Under the pieces are notes generated by a model. The model had not been told where the DNA came from. It ran no database searches and worked only from the letters and a program-made list of their open reading frames with translations. Made by a program: the position numbers and the translations under genes. A stretch of DNA of 64,000 nt from Nocardia sp. NBC_00508 (GTDB taxonomy: Bacteria > Actinomycetota > Actinomycetes > Mycobacteriales > Mycobacteriaceae): NCBI RefSeq assembly GCF_036346875.1, contig NZ_CP107852.1:4650001-4714000 (forward strand), written 5' to 3'. Each line of letters opens with the position of its first letter. The stretch's first letter is position 1. Positions 34,399 to 43,088 of the stretch are shown piece after piece.

Positions 34399-35607
34399 AT
34401 GCATACCTCTAGTCTGGCCATCGATTTTCAGGACGGGTTGTCGGACGCATGGGCCTCCATCGCCACGTTCGTACCCAAGCTGGCCGGCTTCCTCGTCATC
34501 CTGCTCATCGGCTGGCTCGTCGCGAAGGCGGTGGCGAAGATCGTCGACACAGTGTTGGAGCGGGTCGGGTTCGACCGGGCGGTCGAGCGCGGCGGGGTAC
34601 AGCGGATGCTCGAGCACAGCAAATACGACGCCTCCGACATCCTGGCGAAGCTGGCGTACTACGCGATTCTGCTGATCACTCTGCAGCTCGGCTTCGGCGT
34701 CTTCGGCCCGAACCCGGTCAGCGACCTGATCGGGGGCATCGTCGCCTGGCTGCCGAGGGCGGCGGTCGCGATCGTCATCGTGGTGATCGCGGGCGCGATC
34801 GCCAGTGCCGTGCGCGACATGGTGAGCAACATGCTCGGCGGCCTGTCCTACGGCCCGATGCTCGGTCGGATCGCGGCGGTGTTCGTCTGGGGTGTCGGTA
34901 TCGTGGCGGCCCTGCACCAGATCGGCGTTGCCACGGCGGTCACCATGCCGATTCTCATCGCGGTGCTCGCCACCGTCGGTGGCATCTTGGTGGTCGGTGT
35001 CGGCGGCGGCATGATCCGCCCGATGCAGCAGCGCTGGGAGAACTGGATCAGCGGCTTGGAGCGGGAGATCCCCGCGGCCAGGGGACACGCCGAGGCCTAC
35101 CGACGCGGCCGTGAGGACGCCGCCCGCGAGCAGATGCTGATGGATCAGCAGGCCGCCCGGGGGCAGCAGCCCACGCGCGCCGCAGAGCAGTGGGAGCAGC
35201 AGCCCGTCGGCGGCCCGGCGCAGCAATGGCAGCCGGGTGCGCAGGGTCAGCCGGGCGGGCAGGGCATGCCTGGACGGCCGGGCATGCCTGGACAGCCGGG
35301 CATGCAGGGTAGGCCGGTACAGCCGGGTCCGCAGGGCATGCCTGGACAGCCGGGCCCGCAGGGTAGGCCGACACGGCCGGGTGCGCAGGGTCAGCCGGGT
35401 GCGCAGGGTCAGCCGGGTGCGCAGGGTCAGCCGGGTGCGCAGGGACAGCCCGGTCCGCAGGGGCAACCGGGCGCGCAGGGGCAGCAATGGGAACAGCCGG
35501 GGAGGCGCGGCCCGGGGCAGCAGTGGGGCCAAGGGCCGACACCGGGTAGTGGCAAGCCGCAGCCCGGCGGCTACCGGGATCACCTCGACGAAGGTGATGC
35601 GCCCTAG
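34399..35607 (+). CDS. Conserved TM-helix (MscS-related, CmpX-like) membrane protein with collagen-like tail
   Basis: 402 residues from ATG 34399 (GGAGGA 6 nt upstream). The first 225 residues hold four to five transmembrane helices with two conserved TM-helix repeats found in mechanosensitive-channel relatives (VPKLAGFLVILLIGWLVAKA; VSDLIGGIVAWLPRAAVAIV; VRDMVSNMLGGLSYGPMLGRI). No MscS beta domain follows; instead an Arg/Glu helix then a tail of about 130 residues with G-x-Q / PGxQG triplets. It probably senses membrane tension or interacts with the wall; the tail's role is unknown. Confidence 0.8.
   Translation: MHTSSLAIDFQDGLSDAWASIATFVPKLAGFLVILLIGWLVAKAVAKIVDTVLERVGFDRAVERGGVQRMLEHSKYDASDILAKLAYYAILLITLQLGFGVFGPNPVSDLIGGIVAWLPRAAVAIVIVVIAGAIASAVRDMVSNMLGGLSYGPMLGRIAAVFVWGVGIVAALHQIGVATAVTMPILIAVLATVGGILVVGVGGGMIRPMQQRWENWISGLEREIPAARGHAEAYRRGREDAAREQMLMDQQAARGQQPTRAAEQWEQQPVGGPAQQWQPGAQGQPGGQGMPGRPGMPGQPGMQGRPVQPGPQGMPGQPGPQGRPTRPGAQGQPGAQGQPGAQGQPGAQGQPGPQGQPGAQGQQWEQPGRRGPGQQWGQGPTPGSGKPQPGGYRDHLDEGDAP
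35233..35485 (+). repeat. In-gene tandem repeat encoding the PGxQG tail
   Basis: A run of 18-bp units close to CCGGGTGCGCAGGGTCAG, in frame, near-identical between about 35387 and 35442 and more diverged on either side. It encodes collagen-like G-x-y triplets. Length changes by slippage would stay in frame. Confidence 0.8.
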
Positions 35608-35680
35608 GCCGCCATCCGCATTGTGGAGTGCGTCCGTCGCGGGAGTCCCTGCGGCGGACGCACGCGTCCCAGCAACTCGC

Positions 35681-36103
35681 TCAGTGCAAGTGTGACGGCG
35701 CGGACTCGGCGGGGTTGCGCATGCCGTGCAGGCATACTCCAGCCAAGCGCAAGTGAATCCAGTCCGCCTCGGCCCAGTCGAGGACATCCGCTGGAACCGT
35801 GTCACGCGTCCCAGGGCCGTCCGGCAGGCCGTCGATGTACCGCTCAGCGGACGACGCCTCCCGCGCCTGATCGAGTAGCCCACGCGCATAACCTGCGAGC
35901 AGCACGGTGGCCGGGACATTGGTCGCATCCGGCACGCCGTGCTGGAGGATGTCGCGCACGGCAGCGGCATGCTGGTCCAGCGCCGCCGACAGCGCGGGGA
36001 GCAGCGCCGCAGCGGCGAGTGCGGGCGCCCCGTGCGTCTGGTGGAGGCGATTCAAAGTCCTGCGCGCCGACACTTCGAGCATCGCGGGGCCGAGAAAAAA
36101 CAT
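35681..36103 (-). CDS. DUF6401-like protein
   Basis: 140 residues from ATG 36103 (GTG 36109 possible). The pattern SARRTLNRL, ALSAALDQHAAAVRDIL, VLLAGYARGLLDQAREA and DWAEADWIHLRLAGVCL matches the actinomycete DUF6401 family, small helical proteins sometimes found beside natural-product genes. No function known. It stands alone here, divergent-free, downstream of the channel gene on the other strand. Confidence 0.65.
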   Translation of the reverse strand: MFFLGPAMLEVSARRTLNRLHQTHGAPALAAAALLPALSAALDQHAAAVRDILQHGVPDATNVPATVLLAGYARGLLDQAREASSAERYIDGLPDGPGTRDTVPADVLDWAEADWIHLRLAGVCLHGMRNPAESAPSHLH

Positions 36104-36203
36104 CGTCACATGCTAGCAATCGCCCAGAATTTATCAAATCGTGACTTCGGCAGCGCTTCAATCGCCGGTTGAGATCAGACGCAGCAAACTCGTTTATGGA
36201 AAG

Positions 36204-37379
36204 TCAGCGGAAAGCATTCGCGTCGGTCAAAGCCTTGCCGAGCACCAGTTGGTGCACCTCCGCGGTGCCCTCGTAGGTGAGTACCGACTCCAGATTGTTC
36301 GCATGCCGCAGCACGGGGTAGTCGAGCGTGATGCCGTTGGCGCCGAGAATGGTGCGGCACTCGCGAGCGATCGCGATGGCCTCGCGCGTGCTGTTCAGCT
36401 TGCCCGCACTCACCTGCTCGGGCGTCACCACGCCGCGGTCTTTCAGCCGCCCGATGTGCAGCGCGAGCAGTTGGCCCTTGCCGAACTCCAGCGCCATGTC
36501 GGCCAGTTTGGCCTGGGTGAGCTGGTAGGCGGCGAGCGGCTTGTCGAACACTTCGCGGGTCCTGGCGTATTCGATCGTCGTCGCCAGGCAGTCGCGGGCC
36601 GCGCCGAGCGCGCCGAAGATGATGCCGAAGCGCGCCTCGCTCAGGCAGGCGAGCGGCGAGGCCAGTCCACGTGACCCCGGCAGCGCCGCGTCGGCGGGCA
36701 GGCGAACGTCGTCGAAGTCCAATTCGGCGGTGATCGACGCGCGCAGCGACAGCTTGCGATGCATCTCCCGCGCCGCGAATCCGGGCGTGCCCGCGGGAAC
36801 CAGGAACCCGCGGATCACCTGCTTGCCCTCGTCCTCGGTCTGCGCCCAGACCACCGCGACGTCGGCTATCGATCCGTTGGTGATCCACATCTTGGAGCCG
36901 TTCAGCACCCAGTCCGCGCCGTCGCGCTTCGCCCTGGTCCGCATGCCGCCCGGGTTGGAGCCGAAATCGGGTTCGGTCAGTCCGAAGCAGCCGAGCGCGC
37001 GGCCCGCGGCGAGTTCCGGGAGCCACTGCTGCTTCTGCTCCTCCGAGCCGTACTTGTGGATCGCGGTCATCGCCAGCGAACCTTGCACCGAGACCATGCT
37101 GCGCACCCCGGAGTCGACCGCCTCCAGTTCTTGGCAGGCCAGGCCGTACGCGGTCGCCGACATGCCCGCACAGCCGTAGCCGTCCAGATGCATGCCGAGC
37201 AGTCCGAGCCGGCCCAGCTCCGGTGCCAGCTCGCGAGCCGGGAACGTGCCCGCCTCGAACCAGTCCGCGATGTGCGGGCGCAGGCGCTGTGCCGCGAAGG
37301 CCGCGACGGTGTCCCGGATCTCGCGCTCGTCCTCGGACAGCAGTGCATCGGTGGCGAACAGTTCTTCGACAGTGACCAT
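36204..37379 (-). CDS. Acyl-CoA dehydrogenase, glutaryl-CoA dehydrogenase-like
   Basis: 391 residues from ATG 37379. Acyl-CoA dehydrogenase fold: FAD-binding FGLTEPDFGSNPGGMRT and WITNGSIADVAVVWA, and the catalytic glutamate in LTYEGTAEVHQLVLG, in the position used by glutaryl-CoA and short-chain dehydrogenases. The Arg in LSEARFGIIFGALGAARDCL fits the glutaryl-CoA subgroup. It probably oxidises glutaryl-CoA or a short-chain acyl-CoA. Divergent from metB with a 218-bp gap. Confidence 0.87.
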   Translation of the reverse strand: MVTVEELFATDALLSEDEREIRDTVAAFAAQRLRPHIADWFEAGTFPARELAPELGRLGLLGMHLDGYGCAGMSATAYGLACQELEAVDSGVRSMVSVQGSLAMTAIHKYGSEEQKQQWLPELAAGRALGCFGLTEPDFGSNPGGMRTRAKRDGADWVLNGSKMWITNGSIADVAVVWAQTEDEGKQVIRGFLVPAGTPGFAAREMHRKLSLRASITAELDFDDVRLPADAALPGSRGLASPLACLSEARFGIIFGALGAARDCLATTIEYARTREVFDKPLAAYQLTQAKLADMALEFGKGQLLALHIGRLKDRGVVTPEQVSAGKLNSTREAIAIARECRTILGANGITLDYPVLRHANNLESVLTYEGTAEVHQLVLGKALTDANAFR

Positions 37380-37597
37380 GGACTCAGCGTAAACGGGCGT
37401 CGTACCGGTGAGACCGAGCTCACGTCGCCGCGTGCGGCACAAGATTTCCGGCGCGAGCATGGCCTGCACGTAATTCGATCGGCGTGAGCGTCCAGAACCC
37501 GCGATCCCGGCGCGCCGACCGTTCGCATACCAGACATTTCCCCCCGATGAGCCTACCGGGACAATTGCCCGGGAATCGCCCGATTAGGCTGAGCCCC

Positions 37598-38740
37598 ATG
37601 AGCCAGCTGGGATTCTCCACACGTGCCGTGCACGCCGGATTCGAACCCGATCCGCAAACCGGCGCGGTGAATGTGCCCATCTACGCGAGTTCGACGTTCG
37701 CCCAGGACGGCGTGGGCGGGTTGCGTGGCGGTTTCGAGTACGCCCGCACCGGCAACCCGACGCGCTCGGTGCTGGAGGCGAACCTCGCCGCGCTGGAATC
37801 GGGCCGCTACGGCCGGGCGTTCGCCTCGGGCATGGCCGCCACCGACTGTGCGCTGCGTGCCACGCTGCGCCCCGGCGATCACATCGTGATCCCCGATGAC
37901 GCCTACGGCGGCACCTTCCGGCTGATCGACAAGGTCTTCAGCCAGTGGGGCATCGAGCACTCGCCCGCACACGTGTTCAACGTCGACGAGATGCGCGCCG
38001 CGATCCGGCCGAACACCAAGCTGGTGTGGATCGAGACCCCGACCAACCCGCTGCTGAGCATCGGCGATATCCCCGCCCTTGCCGACGTGGCGCACGCCGC
38101 GGGCGCGAAGCTGGTGGTCGACAACACCTTCGCCACCCCTTACCTGCAACAACCGCTGCTGCTCGGCGCCGACATCGTGGTGCACTCCACCACCAAGTAC
38201 CTCGGTGGCCACTCCGACGTGATCGGCGGCGCGCTGATCACCGACGATCCGGAACTCGACGCGGCCTTTGCGTTCCTGCAGAACGGCGCGGGCGCGGTGC
38301 CCGGCCCGTTCGACGCCTTCCTCACTCTGCGCGGCACCAAGACCCTCGCGCTGCGGATGGACCGGCACTGCGACAACGCCGAAACCCTCGCGGAATTCCT
38401 GTCCCGGCACCCCGCCATCTCCCAGGTGATCTACCCCGGCCTGCCGGAGCACCCCGGCCATGCCGTCGCCGACAAGCAGATGCGGCGATTCGGCGGGATG
38501 ATCTCGGTACGCCTGCACGGTGACGTCGAGGCCGCGCGCAAATTCTGCTCGCGGACCGAGGTGTTCACCCTCGCCGAATCCCTGGGCGGCGTCGAGTCGC
38601 TGATCGAGCATCCGGCCGCGATGACGCACGCGTCCACCGAGGGCTCCGACTTGGAGGTACCCGCGGATCTGGTGCGGCTGTCGGTCGGTATCGAGGATGT
38701 CAGCGACCTGCTCGCGGACGTCGAACAGGCACTGAGCTAG
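37598..38740 (+). CDS. metB: Cystathionine gamma-synthase/lyase (MetB-like PLP enzyme)
   Basis: 380 residues, Cys/Met-metabolism PLP family. FSTRAVHAGFEPDPQTGAVNVPIYASSTF, YARTGNPTR, SGMAA, DNTFATPYLQQPL, the Schiff-base lysine in HSTTKYLGGHSDVIGG and SLGGVESLIEHPAAMTHAS. It interconverts homoserine esters or cystathionine and cysteine/homocysteine; with cbs it forms the transsulfuration pair, as in mycobacteria (Rv1077/Rv1079). ATG 37598 gives the family length; an in-frame ATG 37547 exists. An imperfect palindrome CCGGGACAATTGCCCGG lies at 37556-37572 upstream. Confidence 0.92.
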   Translation: MSQLGFSTRAVHAGFEPDPQTGAVNVPIYASSTFAQDGVGGLRGGFEYARTGNPTRSVLEANLAALESGRYGRAFASGMAATDCALRATLRPGDHIVIPDDAYGGTFRLIDKVFSQWGIEHSPAHVFNVDEMRAAIRPNTKLVWIETPTNPLLSIGDIPALADVAHAAGAKLVVDNTFATPYLQQPLLLGADIVVHSTTKYLGGHSDVIGGALITDDPELDAAFAFLQNGAGAVPGPFDAFLTLRGTKTLALRMDRHCDNAETLAEFLSRHPAISQVIYPGLPEHPGHAVADKQMRRFGGMISVRLHGDVEAARKFCSRTEVFTLAESLGGVESLIEHPAAMTHASTEGSDLEVPADLVRLSVGIEDVSDLLADVEQALS

Positions 38741-38757
38741 GTTCACGGACATGACGA

Positions 38758-38790
38758 AGCGGCCGCACCCGATGATCGGGCGCGGCCGCT
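38758..38790. terminator. Bidirectional terminator between metB and greA
   Basis: AGCGGCCGC and CCCGA pair with TCGGG and GCGGCCGCT, a 14-bp stem with one A/C mismatch and loop TGA, between convergent genes. Confidence 0.85.
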
Positions 38791-38837
38791 GGTGTCCGCG
38801 GAGGTATCGGCCGGGCAGAGCGCCGCGGCCGCAAGCA

Positions 38838-39332
38838 TCAGCTGTGGTAAGGCTCGGCGCTGAGCAGGGTGACCTTCATGGTGTTGCCGTTCGGCAGCGT
38901 GTATTCCCTGGTCTCGCCCACCTTGGCATTGATGAGCGCGCCGCCGAGCGGGGAGTTCGGCGAGTAGGTCTCCAGCTTGGAATCGCGCAGGCCCTCTTCA
39001 CGGGTGGCGATCAGGAAGGTTTCGGTGTCCGTCTCGTCGCCGTCGTAGTAGACCTTGACGACCGACCCGGGAAGCGCGATGCCGGATTTGGTGGGTGCAA
39101 CGCCGACCTTGGCGTTGTTCAGCAGCTCCTGCAGTTGGCGGATGCGCGCCTCCTGCTGACCCTGCTCCTCGCGCGCGGCGTGGTACCCGCCGTTCTCCTT
39201 GAGATCGCCTTCTTCGCGGCGTTCGTTGATCTCGGCGGCGATGACCGGACGGTTGGCGATGAGCGCGTCGAGTTCGCTCTTGAGCCTGTCGTGCGACTCC
39301 GGGGTCAGCCAGGTCACTTGCGTCTCAGTCAT
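38838..39332 (-). CDS. greA: Transcription elongation factor GreA
   Basis: 164 residues from ATG 39332 (GGGAG 8 nt upstream). The N-terminal coiled coil carries the conserved tip acids in NERREEGDLKENGGYHAAREEQGQ that enter the RNA-polymerase secondary channel to stimulate transcript cleavage. The C-terminal FKBP-like domain includes SPLGGALINAKVGETREYTLPNG. It rescues backtracked polymerase. It sits in the Rv1080c position, before the DUF4307 gene. Confidence 0.95.
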   Translation of the reverse strand: MTETQVTWLTPESHDRLKSELDALIANRPVIAAEINERREEGDLKENGGYHAAREEQGQQEARIRQLQELLNNAKVGVAPTKSGIALPGSVVKVYYDGDETDTETFLIATREEGLRDSKLETYSPNSPLGGALINAKVGETREYTLPNGNTMKVTLLSAEPYHS

Positions 39333-39629
39333 CTCGATCACTCCCTAGTAGTTGTTCCCGGCAGGCCGGGATTCCCTGAGCACTGGCGGATACCCACTCG
39401 GGAGCAGGCACGCGCCAGTCGACGGCTAGAGCGATCCTGGGAAGTTCATCGAACCCCGACAGGCCCTGGTTGCGGGCAAGCTCGCAAGCCCGAACCGTCA
39501 GCGCTGGCCGCCAATGCAGCAAACACGGCTCCGAGCCCCGGAACCGTGTATCACGCCATTTTAGCATGATTCATAAATCTGCAGGTCGGAGTTGATTTCG
39601 TGGGCAGGTCGGGGGCGAACGCGCGGAAA

Positions 39630-40091
39630 TCAGCCAGCTCGGAGATAGCCGGGCACCTGATCACTACAGGCGTAGATGCTGCCCGATGCCGGTCGCGCGG
39701 ACGCGCGGACGGTGGTGGTCAGCTCCACCGTTCCGCTGCTTGAGGGCTCGACGAGCACTTCGCGGCGGCCTAGTTCGGAACCGTCGCGCGCCATCGCGCG
39801 CACGAAGCACACCACCGGCCGCGCGGGATCGGCACGGGTGACCTTGAGCCGGATGGTCATGGTCGAGTCATCGACCACGGTGTAACCGAGCTGCTCGGCC
39901 TCGATGTCGTCCGGGCCGTACTTCTGATAGCCGAGGTAGGCGACACCGAGCCCTGCGAGCACCACCAGCGCGCCGAGGACCGGCGCCGGCCAGCGCCGCC
40001 GTACCGGGGGGCGCGTTCCGTACCGGTCGGCGGGCGGTCCGCTCGGGGCGGCCTTCGCGCCGTCGCCGTTCTCCGGCGCAGGTTCGCTCAT
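39630..40091 (-). CDS. DUF4307 family membrane protein
   Basis: 153 residues: a disordered N-terminus, one transmembrane helix (about 35-54, PVLGALVVLAGLGVAYLGYQKYG), then an extracytoplasmic beta domain (TVVDDSTMTIRLKVTRADPARPVVCFVRAMARDGSELGRREV) with two Cys. It is the Rv1081c-type protein next to mca. The ATG is 40089-40091, exactly where the IS110 copy starts, so the IS supplies the start codon and all upstream sequence; expression may now depend on the element. Confidence 0.85.
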   Translation of the reverse strand: MSEPAPENGDGAKAAPSGPPADRYGTRPPVRRRWPAPVLGALVVLAGLGVAYLGYQKYGPDDIEAEQLGYTVVDDSTMTIRLKVTRADPARPVVCFVRAMARDGSELGRREVLVEPSSSGTVELTTTVRASARPASGSIYACSDQVPGYLRAG

Positions 40092-40327
40092 TGGGGCACC
40101 ATCCCTTCTGCAGCCCGAACAGTTAGGGTTGTTGTCTCTCGGTTCCGGTGGGTGCATGGCCTTCGTCGCGTGCCATTTGATGGCCAGCATGAGTTCTGCC
40201 AGCCCCACCGGGCCGAGGGCCGCGGACCGGCGTCAGGGACATGCCCCGCAGAGGGCCGATCAATGAGCTTCCGGCGGCGGCCCTCGCTTCCGAGGAGGCA
40301 GTTCATCGACCTCGAGGGAGCACACCT
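40092..40327 (+). ncRNA. Predicted bridge RNA of IS110 copy 1
   Basis: The non-coding left end has the location and size of bridge RNAs known from IS621. Four short segments fit guide roles. TCAGGGA (40233-40239) equals the right end of the IS before its core. CAATGAG (40261-40267) is the reverse complement of core plus left end. GCATGAG (40187-40193) is the reverse complement of core plus right target flank. TTCG (40162-40165) resembles the left target flank. Target-type segments precede donor-type ones as in IS621. RNA ends and folds are not determined. Confidence 0.55.
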
Positions 40328-41530
40328 GTGGCGTTCGCCGGCTGGGACTGGGGCAGCACCACTCACGACGTGACCGTGATCGACGATGCCGGTGGCAAGA
40401 TCGAACGCTTCCCGGTGCCGCATACTGAAGACGGCATCGCTCGCGCGTTGGCACGGCTGGCCTGCTACGGCGGGCCCGGTGAGTTGCCGGTGGCAATCGA
40501 GACCACCCGCGGGCTGGTCGTGGACCGGCTGCTGACCGCCGGGCATCCGGTGATTCCGGTGCACCCCAACGCTTTTCATGCCGCTCGCCCCCGTTGGGGC
40601 GCCGCCCGCGCCAAGAACGATCCCGGCGATGGGTTCAAGCTGGCCGACTACGCCCGCACCGACGGCCACCGGCTGCCGGTACTGGCCCCGACCCTGCCGC
40701 AAACGCTCGAACTGCAGGCATTGACCCGTCAGCGCGGCGACCACCTGGGCATGCGCATCGCCGCGGTCAATCAACTCGCCGCGCTGCTGGACACGCACTG
40801 GCCCGGAGGCAGGACGATCTTCGCCAGCCTGCACTCGCCGATCGCGCTGGCGTTCCTGGACCGCTACCCGAGCCCGCAGGCCGCTGCTGGGCTCACCGCG
40901 GCCCGCCTCGAGGCGTTCTGCCGCCGCCACCACTACAGCGGCCGCCGTCCCGGCACCGAGCTGCTCGCCCGGCTGCGCGAGGCACCCACATCGGCCAGCA
41001 GGCTCGGCGAGCCGGTCATCGCGCAGCTGGTCCGCGCCCAGACCGGGCTCGTCCGCTCGATCCAAACCAGCATCGACGCACTCGACGCCGTGATCGCCGA
41101 CGCTCTCGCCGCACACCCCTACGCCAGATTGCTGGCCGATCTGCCCCGCGTCGGCACACTGAACCTGGCCCAGATCATCGGCGAGGTCGGCCCAATCCTG
41201 GAGCGCGCCAACAGCTTCGATCAACTCGCCGCCGAAACCGGCATCGCCCCGGTCACCCGCTCCTCCGGCAAAATCCACACCGTCGCCTTCCGCCACGCCA
41301 CCAACCAGCGAGCCAGACAAGCCTTGGTGACCTGGATCGACAACAGCCGCCGCGCCAGCGACTGGGCAGACCAGCGCTACACCGCCGCCCGCGCCCGCGG
41401 CCAACGACACCCCCACGCCATCCGCACCCTCGGCCGCGCCTGGCTGCGCATCATCTGGGCTTGCTGGCGCACCAAAACCTGCTACGACCCCACCAAAAAA
41501 CAACCGACTCAACAACCGATCGCCGCATAG
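40328..41530 (+). CDS. IS110-family transposase/recombinase, copy 1
   Basis: 400 residues. The N-terminal RuvC-like DEDD domain has D7 (GWDWGS), E58 (AIETT), and D98/D101 (KNDPGDGFKLAD). A helical linker follows, and the C-terminal transposase-20 domain has the Ser-containing GIAPVTRSSGK (S312/S313) and FRHATNQRARQAL. Such enzymes recombine DNA with a bridge RNA guide through a serine intermediate. GTG 40328 has GAGGGAG upstream. Identical in sequence to copy 2. Long antisense ORFs are shadows. Confidence 0.93.
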   Translation: MAFAGWDWGSTTHDVTVIDDAGGKIERFPVPHTEDGIARALARLACYGGPGELPVAIETTRGLVVDRLLTAGHPVIPVHPNAFHAARPRWGAARAKNDPGDGFKLADYARTDGHRLPVLAPTLPQTLELQALTRQRGDHLGMRIAAVNQLAALLDTHWPGGRTIFASLHSPIALAFLDRYPSPQAAAGLTAARLEAFCRRHHYSGRRPGTELLARLREAPTSASRLGEPVIAQLVRAQTGLVRSIQTSIDALDAVIADALAAHPYARLLADLPRVGTLNLAQIIGEVGPILERANSFDQLAAETGIAPVTRSSGKIHTVAFRHATNQRARQALVTWIDNSRRASDWADQRYTAARARGQRHPHAIRTLGRAWLRIIWACWRTKTCYDPTKKQPTQQPIAA

Positions 41531-41548
41531 GGGTTGACTCAGGGAACT

Positions 41549-41628
41549 CATGCCTGCGCCTCGCTGGCGCTCGGCTCCGGCACGAGCGAGGGCTCGGCTG
41601 TGTCGATTGTTCGCTCGCTGCGCTCGCT
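41549..41628. repeat. 80-bp repeat unit between the IS copies (REP-like, IS target)
   Basis: Starts CATGCCTGCG and ends GCGCTCGCT; differs from 43089-43168 at two positions. CCTCGCT/AGCGAGG can pair inside it. Read leftward it is a 27-codon open frame from an ATGAGCGA start to a TGA that overlapped the next ATGAGCGA, which originally was the DUF4307 start. Each end presents the CT-CAT site used by the IS. Confidence 0.75.
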
Positions 41629-41631
41629 CAT

Positions 41632-41867
41632 TGGGGCACCATCCCTTCTGCAGCCCGAACAGTTAGGGTTGTTGTCTCTCGGTTCCGGTGGGTGCATGGC
41701 CTTCGTCGCGTGCCATTTGATGGCCAGCATGAGTTCTGCCAGCCCCACCGGGCCGAGGGCCGCGGACCGGCGTCAGGGACATGCCCCGCAGAGGGCCGAT
41801 CAATGAGCTTCCGGCGGCGGCCCTCGCTTCCGAGGAGGCAGTTCATCGACCTCGAGGGAGCACACCT
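41632..41867 (+). ncRNA. Predicted bridge RNA of IS110 copy 2
   Basis: Same sequence as in copy 1, so the guide-like segments fall at 41727-41733, 41773-41779 and 41801-41807. Transcription could come from the preceding element, as promoters at IS junctions are common in this family. Confidence 0.5.
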
Positions 41868-43070
41868 GTGGCGTTCGCCGGCTGGGACTGGGGCAGCACC
41901 ACTCACGACGTGACCGTGATCGACGATGCCGGTGGCAAGATCGAACGCTTCCCGGTGCCGCATACTGAAGACGGCATCGCTCGCGCGTTGGCACGGCTGG
42001 CCTGCTACGGCGGGCCCGGTGAGTTGCCGGTGGCAATCGAGACCACCCGCGGGCTGGTCGTGGACCGGCTGCTGACCGCCGGGCATCCGGTGATTCCGGT
42101 GCACCCCAACGCTTTTCATGCCGCTCGCCCCCGTTGGGGCGCCGCCCGCGCCAAGAACGATCCCGGCGATGGGTTCAAGCTGGCCGACTACGCCCGCACC
42201 GACGGCCACCGGCTGCCGGTACTGGCCCCGACCCTGCCGCAAACGCTCGAACTGCAGGCATTGACCCGTCAGCGCGGCGACCACCTGGGCATGCGCATCG
42301 CCGCGGTCAATCAACTCGCCGCGCTGCTGGACACGCACTGGCCCGGAGGCAGGACGATCTTCGCCAGCCTGCACTCGCCGATCGCGCTGGCGTTCCTGGA
42401 CCGCTACCCGAGCCCGCAGGCCGCTGCTGGGCTCACCGCGGCCCGCCTCGAGGCGTTCTGCCGCCGCCACCACTACAGCGGCCGCCGTCCCGGCACCGAG
42501 CTGCTCGCCCGGCTGCGCGAGGCACCCACATCGGCCAGCAGGCTCGGCGAGCCGGTCATCGCGCAGCTGGTCCGCGCCCAGACCGGGCTCGTCCGCTCGA
42601 TCCAAACCAGCATCGACGCACTCGACGCCGTGATCGCCGACGCTCTCGCCGCACACCCCTACGCCAGATTGCTGGCCGATCTGCCCCGCGTCGGCACACT
42701 GAACCTGGCCCAGATCATCGGCGAGGTCGGCCCAATCCTGGAGCGCGCCAACAGCTTCGATCAACTCGCCGCCGAAACCGGCATCGCCCCGGTCACCCGC
42801 TCCTCCGGCAAAATCCACACCGTCGCCTTCCGCCACGCCACCAACCAGCGAGCCAGACAAGCCTTGGTGACCTGGATCGACAACAGCCGCCGCGCCAGCG
42901 ACTGGGCAGACCAGCGCTACACCGCCGCCCGCGCCCGCGGCCAACGACACCCCCACGCCATCCGCACCCTCGGCCGCGCCTGGCTGCGCATCATCTGGGC
43001 TTGCTGGCGCACCAAAACCTGCTACGACCCCACCAAAAAACAACCGACTCAACAACCGATCGCCGCATAG
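41868..43070 (+). CDS. IS110-family transposase/recombinase, copy 2
   Basis: 400 residues, identical to copy 1, including the DEDD residues and the C-terminal SSGK segment. An intact reading frame suggests recent duplication and an active element. Confidence 0.93.
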   Translation: MAFAGWDWGSTTHDVTVIDDAGGKIERFPVPHTEDGIARALARLACYGGPGELPVAIETTRGLVVDRLLTAGHPVIPVHPNAFHAARPRWGAARAKNDPGDGFKLADYARTDGHRLPVLAPTLPQTLELQALTRQRGDHLGMRIAAVNQLAALLDTHWPGGRTIFASLHSPIALAFLDRYPSPQAAAGLTAARLEAFCRRHHYSGRRPGTELLARLREAPTSASRLGEPVIAQLVRAQTGLVRSIQTSIDALDAVIADALAAHPYARLLADLPRVGTLNLAQIIGEVGPILERANSFDQLAAETGIAPVTRSSGKIHTVAFRHATNQRARQALVTWIDNSRRASDWADQRYTAARARGQRHPHAIRTLGRAWLRIIWACWRTKTCYDPTKKQPTQQPIAA

Positions 43071-43088
43071 GGGTTGACTCAGGGAACT

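Larger units (their letters stand above)
40089..41548 (+). mobile_element. IS110-family insertion sequence, copy 1 (about 1460 bp, CT core)
   Basis: Boundaries come from comparing the two tandem copies and the flanking 80-bp repeat: left junction CGCT/CATTGGGG, right junction CAGGGAA/CT. There are no terminal inverted repeats. A 239-bp left end precedes a single transposase gene and only about 16 bp follow it, the layout of the IS110 group. The CT dinucleotide flanking both sides is the recombination core used by this family. Confidence 0.85.
41629..43088 (+). mobile_element. IS110-family insertion sequence, copy 2
   Basis: Direct repeat of copy 1 at a spacing of 1540 bp. I see no difference within the element. 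The left junction is CGCT/CATTGGGG and the right CAGGGAA/CT, followed by the second 80-bp unit and then the mca upstream region. Same orientation as copy 1. Confidence 0.85.

Noticed and set aside
35233..35485. CRISPR-like or regulatory repeat
   Set aside because: In-frame 18-bp coding units for the protein tail.
37583..37600. Iron box before metB (TTAGGCTGAGCC)
   Set aside because: Only the left half resembles IdeR consensus; too weak compared with the two boxes near 1.6-1.8 kb.
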